8,097 bases of DNA from the NCBI GenBank assembly GCA_947632315.1, contig CANROV010000083.1:1-8097 (forward strand), written 5' to 3'. The stretch's first letter is position 1. Every line of letters begins with the position of its first letter. Below the pieces are notes generated by a model. It was given only the letters and a program-made list of their open reading frames with translations, was not told where the DNA came from and searched no databases. A program made the translations under genes and the position numbers. The stretch comes from Candidatus Gastranaerophilales bacterium. GTDB taxonomy: Bacteria; Cyanobacteriota; Vampirovibrionia; Gastranaerophilales; Gastranaerophilaceae. Positions 1 to 7,300 of the stretch are shown here, in pieces.

Positions 1-119
1 CATGTTGGGAGCCCGGTGCCACAGTGTCTTGAACCCCACCTTATAATACTTGTCGTTGACGTACATGATGGGCAAAACAAGCAGCAGCTGCGTGAACCCG
101 AAAATGACGGAGTTCTCCA
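1..119 (-). CDS. copA: Partial copper-type (P1B) P-type ATPase fragment, probably from another genome
   Basis: Read on the minus strand from 120 to 1, this stretch is open for 40 codons. It gives a peptide containing FGFTQLLLVLPIMYVN and then GFKTLWHRAPNM. This resembles the N-terminal membrane region of copper-exporting P-type ATPases, where a helix ending in LP is followed by K-Y/F-Y-x-V-G-F-K-x-L-x-H-R-x-P-N-M and then D-S/T-L. The family pumps Cu(I) out across the inner membrane using ATP. Only this short internal piece is present: both the metal-binding N-terminus and the catalytic DKTGT region are missing. The ATG at 118-120 is not a real start, because it lies mid-protein and its first base comes from nuoD. 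GC content of 1-98 is about 52%, far above the neighbouring genes, and codon choice is correspondingly GC-rich. I infer foreign origin through misassembly. The family call rests on recalled motif similarity only. Confidence 0.65.
99..119. other. Chimeric junction with about 20 nt shared by nuoD and copA
   Basis: On the minus strand these bases encode WRTPSFS in the nuoD frame, which fits the conserved C-terminal part of NuoD after PYRVK. In another frame they encode ENSVIF, which leads directly into the copA-like peptide. Upstream of the segment the DNA is AT-rich and NuoD-like; downstream it is GC-rich and ATPase-like, and NuoD similarity stops. One short stretch that makes sense in both proteins is what a short k-mer join between unrelated reads produces. 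A natural recombination at microhomology is the alternative, but it would have to join two unrelated genes in different frames. Confidence 0.75.
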
Positions 120-1112
120 TTTTACTCTGTAAGGACAATATGAACCGTCTGCCGTTAAAATACACTGCATTAACCCTCTCGGCGATTCAACTTCACTAAC
201 TGCATTCCCTTCAGGTGCTATTGATAAAGGTTTTATTCCTATATTAATCTCAGTATCATTTTCTTTTTCTAACAGCTTTTCAATACATTGTTTTATTATT
301 TTATTACTCTCTTTCATTTCTTTAATTCTCAATAAATATCTGGCATGAGCATCGCTGTTTGTATTGATTGGCACATCAAATTCAAGTCTGTCATAAACAA
401 GGTAAGGAGAATCTTTTCTTAAATCTTTCTTAACGCCCGAAGCCCTTAAATTAACTCCCGTAATAGAATAATTTACTGCCGTTTCGCTGTTTAATATACC
501 TATATCCTTTGTCCTTGAAACAAAAATAGGATTATAACTTATTAAATCTTCATATTCTTTAACCGCATTATGAAATTTATCTGAAAATTCATTAATTTTT
601 TTAAGCATATCAATGGGAATATCCCGTTTAACACCGCCAAAAGAATAGTAATTATACATCATACGGTTTCCCGTTAAATCTTCAAATATGTTTAATAATT
701 TTTCTCTTTCCAAGAACGTATAAAATAAGGGTGAAGTAGCGCCTAAATCCATTAAATAACAGCCGAGCCATAATAAATGAGAGGTTAAACGGTTCATCTC
801 CATTGTAAGTGTTCTTATATATTTCGCTTTTTCGGGAATATCAGCCTTTAATAATAATTCAACAGCGTTAATAAAAGCATAAGAACAGAAAAAGCCTGAT
901 AAATAATCAATTCTGTCAACTATCGGAAGGTATTGGAGGTAGTTCCTGTTCTCAGCCATTTTCTCAAGACCTCTGTGTAAATATCCGATAACACTTTCAA
1001 CATTAACGACTGTTTCTCCGTTAAGCTCCGTAATCATCCTCATAACTCCGTGAGTTGACGGGTGCTGAGGGCCTATATTTATTTGCATTGTTCTTTGAAA
1101 GGTTTCATTCAT
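99..1112 (-). CDS. nuoD: NADH-quinone oxidoreductase subunit D (49 kDa), C-terminus lost
   Basis: NuoD is a peripheral-arm subunit of respiratory complex I that, with NuoB, forms the quinone-reduction site on the cytoplasmic face of the inner membrane. The ATG at 1110-1112 opens a frame with GPQHPSTHGV at residues 14-23, HRGLEK at 46-51 and QYLPIVDRIDYLSG at 60-73. It continues through MEMNRLTSHLLWLG and FEDLTGNRMMYNYY to ESPRG and PYRVKWRTPSFS near residue 338, all typical of the family. Authentic sequence ends there; the frame stays open to the window edge but codes nonsense from about base 98, so the last few dozen residues are missing. The start overlaps the nuoC stop by 8 nt. A second ATG at 1086-1088 is possible, but the 1112 start gives the usual short lead before GPQHP. 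Identity is secure; the 3' end is artefactual. Confidence 0.95.
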
Positions 1113-1557
1113 AGTTATACATTAACCTTTCATCAGTCATTATATAGTTTTTCCTTAAAGGATGACCTTTAAAGCTTTTTTGCAGTAATATCCTTTGCAA
1201 ATTCGGATGATTAGTAAATTCAACTCCAAATAAATCATATATTTCTCTTTCATCAAAATTTGCGCCTTTAAATACAGCTTCAACACTTTCAATGGTTAAA
1301 TCAGAGTATTCCAAAAAACAGCTTAATATGCATTTTGTGTTGTATTTATCAGAGTGAAGCAGATAAGATATTTCAATTTTATCTTCCAAATCTTTGCATA
1401 TAATACAGTCAAGCCTTTCAAAATACAATGAAGCTGTGCTTTTTAAAAATATTAAAATCTGTTTTATATCATTTTTATTAACATAAAATTGTTTTATATC
1501 AGGTAAAACATTGTTTTCAGAAATAATTTCAAAATTCTGTTTAAAAATATCAAACAT
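1105..1557 (-). CDS. nuoC: NADH-quinone oxidoreductase subunit C (30 kDa)
   Basis: NuoC is a small peripheral-arm subunit of complex I that packs against NuoD and helps hold the hydrophilic arm together; it binds no cofactor. The 150-residue product carries the family signature at residues 103-124, including EREIYDLFGVEF, then HP and QRIL, and ends with GHPLRKNY at 131-138. The first 100 residues are poorly conserved, as usual. The length is at the short end for the family, and it is a free-standing protein, not a NuoCD fusion. Its ATG overlaps the end of nuoB by 8 nt, with a purine-rich GGGGG stretch just upstream inside nuoB as a probable ribosome binding site. Its stop overlaps the nuoD start by 8 nt, so translational coupling along the operon is likely. 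Confidence 0.95.
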   Translation of the reverse strand: MFDIFKQNFEIISENNVLPDIKQFYVNKNDIKQILIFLKSTASLYFERLDCIICKDLEDKIEISYLLHSDKYNTKCILSCFLEYSDLTIESVEAVFKGANFDEREIYDLFGVEFTNHPNLQRILLQKSFKGHPLRKNYIMTDERLMYNYE

Positions 1558-2116
1558 TTTTTACCCCCAAAGTATAAATATTAAATTCATCTTTAAGCGT
1601 TAAAATGTCCTCGTTGTCTTTTAAAGTCAATTTTGAAACATGAGATTTAATAATTTCTTTTCTTTCTGATAAAGATTCTGATTTAATTTTTTTCTGTAAT
1701 TTTCTTATTGCATCAATAAGAGCTTCAGGTTTTGGCGGACACATAGGAAGATAAATATCAACGGGGATAATTTTATCAACACCGTTAACAACTGAATAAG
1801 AAGCATTTTTAAACATTCCTCCGGTACAGGTGCAAGCCCCCATAGCAATAACGTATTTCGGTTCTGCCATCTGCTCATATAATTGGAGCAGTAAAGGCGC
1901 CATTTTATGAGTTATTGTTCCTGCTGTTATTAGTAAATCAGCTTGTCTTGGCGAGCCTCTGAAAACCTCGGAGCCGAATCTTGCTATATCATAATCGCTT
2001 GCCGATACACTCATCATTTCAATACCGCAGCAGGAAGTAGCAAAAGTCAGAGGCCATAATGAATTTGACCTTGCCCAATTATATATTGCGTCTATTGAGG
2101 TTAATATAACATTCAT
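1550..2116 (-). CDS. nuoB: NADH-quinone oxidoreductase subunit B (20 kDa, N2 cluster)
   Basis: NuoB holds iron-sulfur cluster N2, the last electron carrier before quinone in complex I. The 188-residue product has the ligand pattern of the family: adjacent C29 and C30 in ATSCCGIEMM, C95 in MGACTCTGG and C126 in PMCPPKPEAL. SPRQADLLITAGT at 55-67 is another family hallmark. C97 is an extra cysteine two residues from ligand C95. After about residue 145 there is a lysine- and glutamate-rich tail of roughly 40 residues that is not part of the conserved core. The ATG overlaps the nuoA stop as ATGA. A GAGG motif (2125-2128) lies 8 nt upstream of the start, supporting it. Confidence 0.97.
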   Translation of the reverse strand: MNVILTSIDAIYNWARSNSLWPLTFATSCCGIEMMSVSASDYDIARFGSEVFRGSPRQADLLITAGTITHKMAPLLLQLYEQMAEPKYVIAMGACTCTGGMFKNASYSVVNGVDKIIPVDIYLPMCPPKPEALIDAIRKLQKKIKSESLSERKEIIKSHVSKLTLKDNEDILTLKDEFNIYTLGVKNV

Positions 2117-2466
2117 TTTTCAAACCTCAACAGCTTCTTTTTGATTGCATATATTAATCCTAACAGTAATAATCCGATAAAAACAGTTATCTCAACAAAT
2201 ACAAAAGCACCTATCATATCAAAACACAGAGCAAACGGGAATATGAATAACGTTTCAATATCAAATATCAAAAACAATAATGCATAAACTAAAAATTGCA
2301 TATTAAATTTAATTCTGTTTTCTCCTATTGGTTTATTACCGCATTCATAAGCTTCTTTACTTGTCTTTGTAGATTTAGGAGAAACAATAAAACTTAAAAT
2401 GAGCATACATATTGCAAATACCAGAGATAAAATAAAATATATAAACAGGTGTTCAAATTCTAGCAT
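2113..2466 (-). CDS. nuoA: NADH-quinone oxidoreductase subunit A
   Basis: NuoA is a small membrane subunit at the joint between the peripheral and membrane arms of complex I. The 117-residue product shows three hydrophobic helices at about 6-28, 55-80 and 84-107. The conserved YECG (C42) sits in the loop after helix 1, and FDIE (D69, E71) lies in helix 2; both belong to the family pattern. Its length is usual for NuoA. It is the first gene of the minus-strand operon. An AGAGG ribosome binding site lies about 5 nt before the ATG, and no other gene stands between it and the divergent promoter region. Its stop codon overlaps the nuoB start by 4 nt. Confidence 0.96.
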   Translation of the reverse strand: MLEFEHLFIYFILSLVFAICMLILSFIVSPKSTKTSKEAYECGNKPIGENRIKFNMQFLVYALLFLIFDIETLFIFPFALCFDMIGAFVFVEITVFIGLLLLGLIYAIKKKLLRFEK

Positions 2467-2490
2467 TTTACCTCTTCTGATTTCCTAACC

Positions 2491-2519
2491 TTGAAATATA
2501 TATAACATAAGGTTATTAT
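2491..2519 (+). promoter_or_regulatory. Candidate sigma-70 promoter for the TPR/EEP gene pair
   Basis: TTGAAA at 2491-2496 and TATTAT at 2514-2519 are separated by 17 nt, each with one mismatch to consensus. Transcription would begin near 2526, just before the AAGGTG purine motif at 2534-2539. The element overlaps the candidate nuo promoter on the other strand, so the two divergent units might compete for polymerase. AT-rich background lowers confidence. Confidence 0.45.
2499..2507 (-). promoter_or_regulatory. Candidate extended -10 promoter for the nuo operon
   Basis: Read on the minus strand, 2507 to 2499 gives TGTTATATA, which fits an extended -10 element (TGn followed by a TATAAT-like hexamer). 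No convincing -35 lies 17 nt further upstream. Transcription would begin near 2492, leaving a leader of about 25 nt before the nuoA start at 2466. The region is very AT-rich, so chance matches are common and this is tentative. Confidence 0.35.
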
Positions 2520-2558
2520 TAATATAAATAGTTAAGGTGATTAATATTAAGTTTGTTT

Positions 2559-3242
2559 ATGAAAAAAATAATAAAAAACAGTCTTATAATATTGATTATA
2601 ACAGCATTTTGGACTATATCAGCAAATGCGGACGATTATACTAAAGCGGAAAAATTAATAAGGAAATCTCAAACTGCTTCATTTGATGAAGAAAGTTATG
2701 AGTATTTGAATAATGCCAGAGCTATTTATTTGAAAAAATACAATGAAAATCAAGGTGACATAAAAGCATTATTAGGGCTTTCAAAGGTTAATCAATATAC
2801 GGGCGACAGACGTGAAGCTAAATTGTATTTATTAAAAGCATATAATACAAATCCTGCAGACCCGAAACTGCAAAGAGAAATGGCTGATTTCTTTTTTAAT
2901 TTTCAGGAATATTCAACCGCCATTGAATATTATAAATCTGCCTTAGCTTCAGGCTTATTAATGGATTTTGATACAAATTTAAAAACTGCAAAATGCTTTG
3001 AAAAGTTAGGTGATTTAAAAAATGCCGAACTATATTATCAAATTTGCAATCATTTAAATTCAAAATCCAAACAGGTAAAAAACAAGCTAAATGAATATAC
3101 ATCAGCAAAACATCCCGATAATACACAGGAGCTTGAAAACGCACGGTATAAATATTTATTTAAAGATAAACCGCTATCAGAAGGCGAAAAAAACGAAGAA
3201 GAAGCTGAAAATATTATTAAACAAATGAACGGGGATTATTAA
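2559..3242 (+). CDS. Secreted TPR-repeat protein of unknown function
   Basis: The 227-residue product begins with a Sec signal peptide: MKKIIKNS, a hydrophobic core at 9-20, and a likely type I cleavage after ANA at residue 24. There is no lipobox cysteine. At least three tetratricopeptide-like helix pairs follow at about 67-100, 101-134 and 137-170. They show the usual G-x-x-x-x-A and Y-x-x-A-l patterns, for example TGDRREAKLYLLKAY and FQEYSTAIEYYKSAL. The last 45 residues are charged and probably disordered. TPR domains are protein-binding scaffolds, so a periplasmic adaptor or assembly role is likely, but no partner is evident. A TTG at 2553-2555 is an alternative start; it is nearer to the AAGGTG motif, but ATG 2559 gives a cleaner signal peptide. 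The stop overlaps the next start by one base (TAATG), suggesting coupled translation. Confidence 0.85.
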   Translation: MKKIIKNSLIILIITAFWTISANADDYTKAEKLIRKSQTASFDEESYEYLNNARAIYLKKYNENQGDIKALLGLSKVNQYTGDRREAKLYLLKAYNTNPADPKLQREMADFFFNFQEYSTAIEYYKSALASGLLMDFDTNLKTAKCFEKLGDLKNAELYYQICNHLNSKSKQVKNKLNEYTSAKHPDNTQELENARYKYLFKDKPLSEGEKNEEEAENIIKQMNGDY

Positions 3243-4216
3243 TGGAGCGGAATAAAGTTTATAAATTCTTTGAAAAACGTATACAAGCTTTATTTTTTAT
3301 ATTCATTTTAATAAACATTTTAGCAATACTGCCGACATTTAACCTCATTTGTGATATATTCTCGCATTTTAAACTTCAATATTTCTTTATAAGTTTATTT
3401 TTTCTTTTGTCATTCATTATTTTTTCTGTTTTTACTAAGAAAAAACTATATTTTATAATAACAGCTTTTATATTAGCCGTTATTAATTTTATAGATTTGT
3501 CGGGATATTATTTCGCAAATCCTGAAATAATTGCTGATAAAAATAAAAATCACATAACAATTGGTCTTTTTAACGTACTTACACAAAATACAAATTATGA
3601 AAGCGTATATGGGTTAATAGATATAAAAAAGCCCGATATTGTAATATTACAGGAAACTGATGATGATTGGATAAACGCACTTATAACAAAAGGAATAAAT
3701 AAAGAATATCCATACAGCAAAATACATACAAGACGTGATAATTTTGGAATATCAATATTTTCAAAATATCCTATGAATGCGGAAATTGAATTATGGGATT
3801 TAAGAGGAGTACCCGTAATAAAAGCGGACGTAACAAAAGATAAAAAAACGATAACAATGTATGCAGTTCATACACTGCCTCCAATAAGTAAAGAATACAT
3901 AACAACAAGAAACCTAATGCTTGAAAAAATGAATAAAATAGCGAAAGATAAAAAAGAAAACCTAATAATAGCTGGTGATTTTAATACAACAACATTTTCT
4001 TATGCTTATAAAAAATATATAGCACAATCAAATTTAACGGATTCTCAAAAGTATATAGGCTCTTTAAAAGGGACATGGTGCTGTTTCCATCCGAGAATTT
4101 TACATATAGCTTTAGAACATATACTTTCTTCAAAAGATATAACTCCAATAAAATATGAAACAGGATTCCCTGTCGGTTCCGACCATTTACCTGTTTTTGC
4201 ACAATACGAATATTAA
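3242..4216 (+). CDS. Membrane-anchored endonuclease/exonuclease/phosphatase (EEP) family protein
   Basis: The 324-residue product has three hydrophobic segments at about 14-34, 43-65 and 69-88, then an EEP-fold domain from about 105 to the end. EEP enzymes are metal-dependent hydrolases of phosphodiester or phosphomonoester bonds in nucleic acids, lipids or inositol phosphates. Visible motifs in order are FNVLTQN (N111), LQETD (E138), NFGISIFSK (169-175), AVHTLPP (H210), AGDFN (D246, N248), LEHIL (E292, H293) and GSDHLPV (D314, H315). Nearly the whole catalytic set is present; the site that is commonly DH or DY reads EH. Three helices with the N-terminus inside would put the catalytic domain in the periplasm. 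The layout resembles YafD-like EEP proteins, but the substrate cannot be told. It follows the TPR gene with a 1-nt overlap, so the two are probably cotranscribed. Confidence 0.9.
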   Translation: MERNKVYKFFEKRIQALFFIFILINILAILPTFNLICDIFSHFKLQYFFISLFFLLSFIIFSVFTKKKLYFIITAFILAVINFIDLSGYYFANPEIIADKNKNHITIGLFNVLTQNTNYESVYGLIDIKKPDIVILQETDDDWINALITKGINKEYPYSKIHTRRDNFGISIFSKYPMNAEIELWDLRGVPVIKADVTKDKKTITMYAVHTLPPISKEYITTRNLMLEKMNKIAKDKKENLIIAGDFNTTTFSYAYKKYIAQSNLTDSQKYIGSLKGTWCCFHPRILHIALEHILSSKDITPIKYETGFPVGSDHLPVFAQYEY

Positions 4217-4249
4217 AAATTATTATGTTTAAAAAATAAAAAAAGGGGG

Positions 4250-4278
4250 AATTTAAAATTTTAAGAGTATTTTAAATT
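4250..4278. repeat. AT-only inverted repeat in the intergenic region
   Basis: AATTTAAAAT (4250-4259) and ATTTTAAATT (4269-4278) are perfect 10-nt inverted arms around a 9-nt loop. The stem has no G-C pair and no T run follows directly, so it would be a poor terminator. It abuts the extended -10 element downstream and could be an operator-like site or simply AT-rich chance. Confidence 0.35.
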
Positions 4279-4287
4279 TGATATAAT
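4279..4287 (+). promoter_or_regulatory. Extended -10 promoter of the autotransporter gene
   Basis: TGATATAAT matches the extended -10 consensus (TGnTATAAT) exactly. There is no good -35 at 17 nt spacing, which is tolerable for this promoter class. Transcription would begin near 4294, giving a leader of about 44 nt that contains a T7 run (4313-4319) before the ribosome binding site. Its position directly upstream of a well-formed gene start supports it. Confidence 0.6.
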
Positions 4288-4325
4288 AATCAAAGAAATT
4301 GGTAGATATTTATTTTTTTAAGTTT

Positions 4326-4330
4326 AAGGA
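4326..4330 (+). promoter_or_regulatory. Ribosome binding site fixing the autotransporter start at 4338
   Basis: AAGGA is followed by 7 nt and then ATG at 4338. This decides the start: the nearer ATG at 4331 directly abuts the motif and meets a stop after five codons. The next ATG in the passenger frame is not until 4877, far beyond the signal peptide, and that site has no comparable purine motif. Confidence 0.75.
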
Positions 4331-4337
4331 ATGAAGT

Positions 4338-7300
4338 ATGAAAAATAATAATATTGTTATTTTTCCCCCCCCCCCTACGCTGAGAATGGACATAATAATT
4401 TTATAAATTTTAAATATTTACTTATTGCTTCTGTAATATCCTGTTTAACATTATCTTCCCTCAAGGCAAATGCAGAACCGGCAGACAATGACATAAATAT
4501 TCCATCTGCTCCAAAACAAAATAATGAAGGTACATTAGACTGGTTAAAACCTGTAAATCCTGAGCTGCCAAATAGTGCATACAAATTAGTTGAAATTAGT
4601 GAAAAAGAAGCGAAGAGTAATCCTCGAACAATAACGAAGTTTGAAAAGAAAACTACGACTTATCATGACCCTATATCAGGCCGTGAAGTTCAAACGTATG
4701 AATTTATTCCAAAATATTATAAAGTAGATTTAAAAACTACCGAATATGGAAGCGGTAACACAATAGAGAATTTTAAATGGATAAAGGATGAAAAAGGCAA
4801 TTATAAATTTGAAAAAACTGATGAAGCTGCACAAGCTCAAATAACTGCTCATTATAATTCGGAAACAAATAAAAGAATGGATAAGTGGCCTGAACGTGGA
4901 ACAGATATAAACGGAAACTTTGTCGGATTAAAGTCAGAGACTGAAAAGGACGGCGGTGCAATATGCAATAGCTGGAATTCCATAGGAAATATAACGGGTA
5001 ATTTTATCGGTAACGGATTAGAATCAAATGTAGCCGAGGAGTATGTATATGGCGGTGCAATATATAATGCTTATGGCTCAGCAACAATAATAGAAAGCAT
5101 AATCGGTAATTTTATAGGAAACTATACAAAAAGTGTAAAAGATGCAGCCGGTGGGGCAATTTATAACGGGGATAAAGGTAACATATTAAATATAGTAGGT
5201 AATTTTGTCGGTAATTATACAATTGCCCAAACATATAATTCAGAGGGCGGTGCAATAGCTAACTTTAATCAGGGTAACATAGGTGATGTTACCGGTGATT
5301 TTCTCTTTAATTATTCATACTCCAATCAACTTGCAGACGGCGGGGCTATAATGAATTATTCAAAAGCTCAAATAGGTGATATAACCGGCGATTTTATAGG
5401 AAATTATGTCAAGTCACTCCAAAATTTCGTAAACGGCGGTGCTATTTTTAACAATAATGGTGGAAAAATTGGAGATATAACAGGTCATTTTATAGGAAAC
5501 TTCCTTTTATCTGAACAGGGGGAAGCACATGGCGGTGCTATATACAATTATCATGAATCAAGCATAGGTAATATAGACGGTGATTTTATAGCAAATTACT
5601 CACAGGGCGTTAAAACTGCACATGGCGGTGCTATTGACAACTGTGAAAGTACAATCGGCGATATTACGGGTGATTTTGCGGGTAACTATGCAAAAGCTAA
5701 CGAAAATGTATACGGCGGAGCAATATATAATTATAAAGACACAAGCGGAAAAGATACAAAGATTGGCAATATTAAAGGTGATTTTGTCGGCAACTATGTT
5801 TCTTCCGTCTCAGGTAAAGCATATGGCGGAGCTATTTATAATAATTTAGCGGAAATAGGCAATATAGAAGGCACTTTTTATGGAAATAGGGCGGAAGGTG
5901 CTGAAAGTAACGGTGGTGCAATAGCTAATGACGGTACAATGGGCTATGTTAGCGGTAATTTTGTAAGCAACAGCGCTTCAACAAACGGCGGTGCCGTATA
6001 TAATGCCGGAAGTATTGGAAATAGTAGTGCAAAAAGTCTTGAAGAAGATAATAAAGGTATATATAATTCCAGTTTTTATAATAATACCGCAGGCTCGCAC
6101 GGCGGTGCTATATATACGGAAAAATCTCTTAAAATAACCGCAGACGGAGCAGTTTCTGAATTTGCAAGCAACAAAGCAAACGGTGAAAGTGAAGCTATTT
6201 ATGTAAAAAAAGCTGATGGTGATGAAGATGTTACTCTTACAATGTCTGCAGAAAACAGTGGTAAATTTAACTTCTACGACGCCATAAACGGTGAAGAAGG
6301 TTATAAGATTGCTATAACAGGTGATGATTCGGGTGAAGTTAATTTGTATAACAAAATTTCCAATGCCGATATTAAACACGAAAATGCTACAACTAATGTT
6401 TTTGATGCTAAATATCTTAATAACTCTAACTCTCTTGATATGCAATCAGGCACTTTAAATATTAATAATTTCGGTTTGACCCAATTAAACTTCAGAAAAT
6501 TTGGTATTCAAGGCGGAACTATTAATATTGACTCGGTTAATGTAAGTCTTGCCGAAAAAATAATGGGAAGAATAACCGCCGATGAATATAGTGAGCAAAG
6601 TAAAGACGGCACTATTAATGTTAATGATATGAAACTTTTATCCGACAGCCCTGATTTAGTTACTCCGATTAATTTCGCTGATAAAAGTTTTGCAAATACA
6701 GTCCATTCATCAATACATAGAGCTTATGCCCCTATTTATCAATATTCTGTGGACTATATTGCAGATGGCAGTTCAAAAACATCAGCAGGCGAAACAGGTG
6801 ATTTCTTATTTACAAGATTGGGCTATAATCCTTCTGTTTTTGCAAGTTCGGTTGCACAACTGGCAGGCGGTTATGCTTCCATGATTCAAACATATGACTA
6901 TTCGTTTGAACACGCAGACACATTTTCCGCACTCCCTGCTTATGCAAGAAAAGCTATGCTTAATGCAAACAAATATGCAATAACAGAAGGTAAATTACCG
7001 TTATACAACAACTACATAAACCAAAATGCATTATGGTTTAGGCCTTATACGTCATTTGAAAGCATTCCGCTTAAAAACGGGCCTAAAACAAGCACGGTAT
7101 TATATGGCTCATACATAGGCGGAGATAGCGAAATATTTCATTTATATATACCGGCTATGTCGGATATACAGGCTCAAGTCAAAGTTATCAGGGTAATCAT
7201 ACATATCAAAATGGTATTGTTGGAGGCGTAACCGATACATTTTATAAAGATAAGTTTTATACTGCAGTTACGGCATCGGTCGGCTCATCTATAGGCGAAA

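Noticed and set aside
1..1112. A natural NuoD-CopA fusion protein
   Set aside because: The copA-like peptide is in a different frame from nuoD, the nuoD frame codes nonsense after base 98, and base composition changes at the join. An assembly chimera explains all three.
3981..4202. Minus-strand open frame opposite the 3' end of the EEP gene
   Set aside because: It is fully covered by conserved EEP motifs (GDFN, SDH) on the plus strand and has no recognisable features.
4250..4278. Rho-independent terminator after the EEP gene
   Set aside because: The 10-nt stem contains only A-T pairs and no T run follows at once; a promoter -10 lies directly next to it.
4877..4879. ATG 4877 as the true start of the autotransporter
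   Set aside because: It has no good ribosome binding site and would omit a complete signal peptide that is open in the same frame upstream; a secreted protein with this barrel needs that signal.
4952..6118. CRISPR-like array suggested by regular spacing of GGCGGTGC
   Set aside because: The shared DNA is only about 8-10 nt, diverges at third codon positions, and the whole stretch is one open frame encoding a protein repeat.
5978..6445. Minus-strand open frame of 155 codons across the repeat region
   Set aside because: It lies opposite clear passenger coding sequence, is rich in Ile/Phe/Val as expected from reading biased repeats backwards, and shows no recognisable motif.
7139..7231. Programmed ribosomal frameshift within the barrel
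   Set aside because: There is no classical slippery heptamer with a downstream stem-loop, and autotransporter barrels are not known to use recoding. Mutation, slippage or assembly error is simpler.
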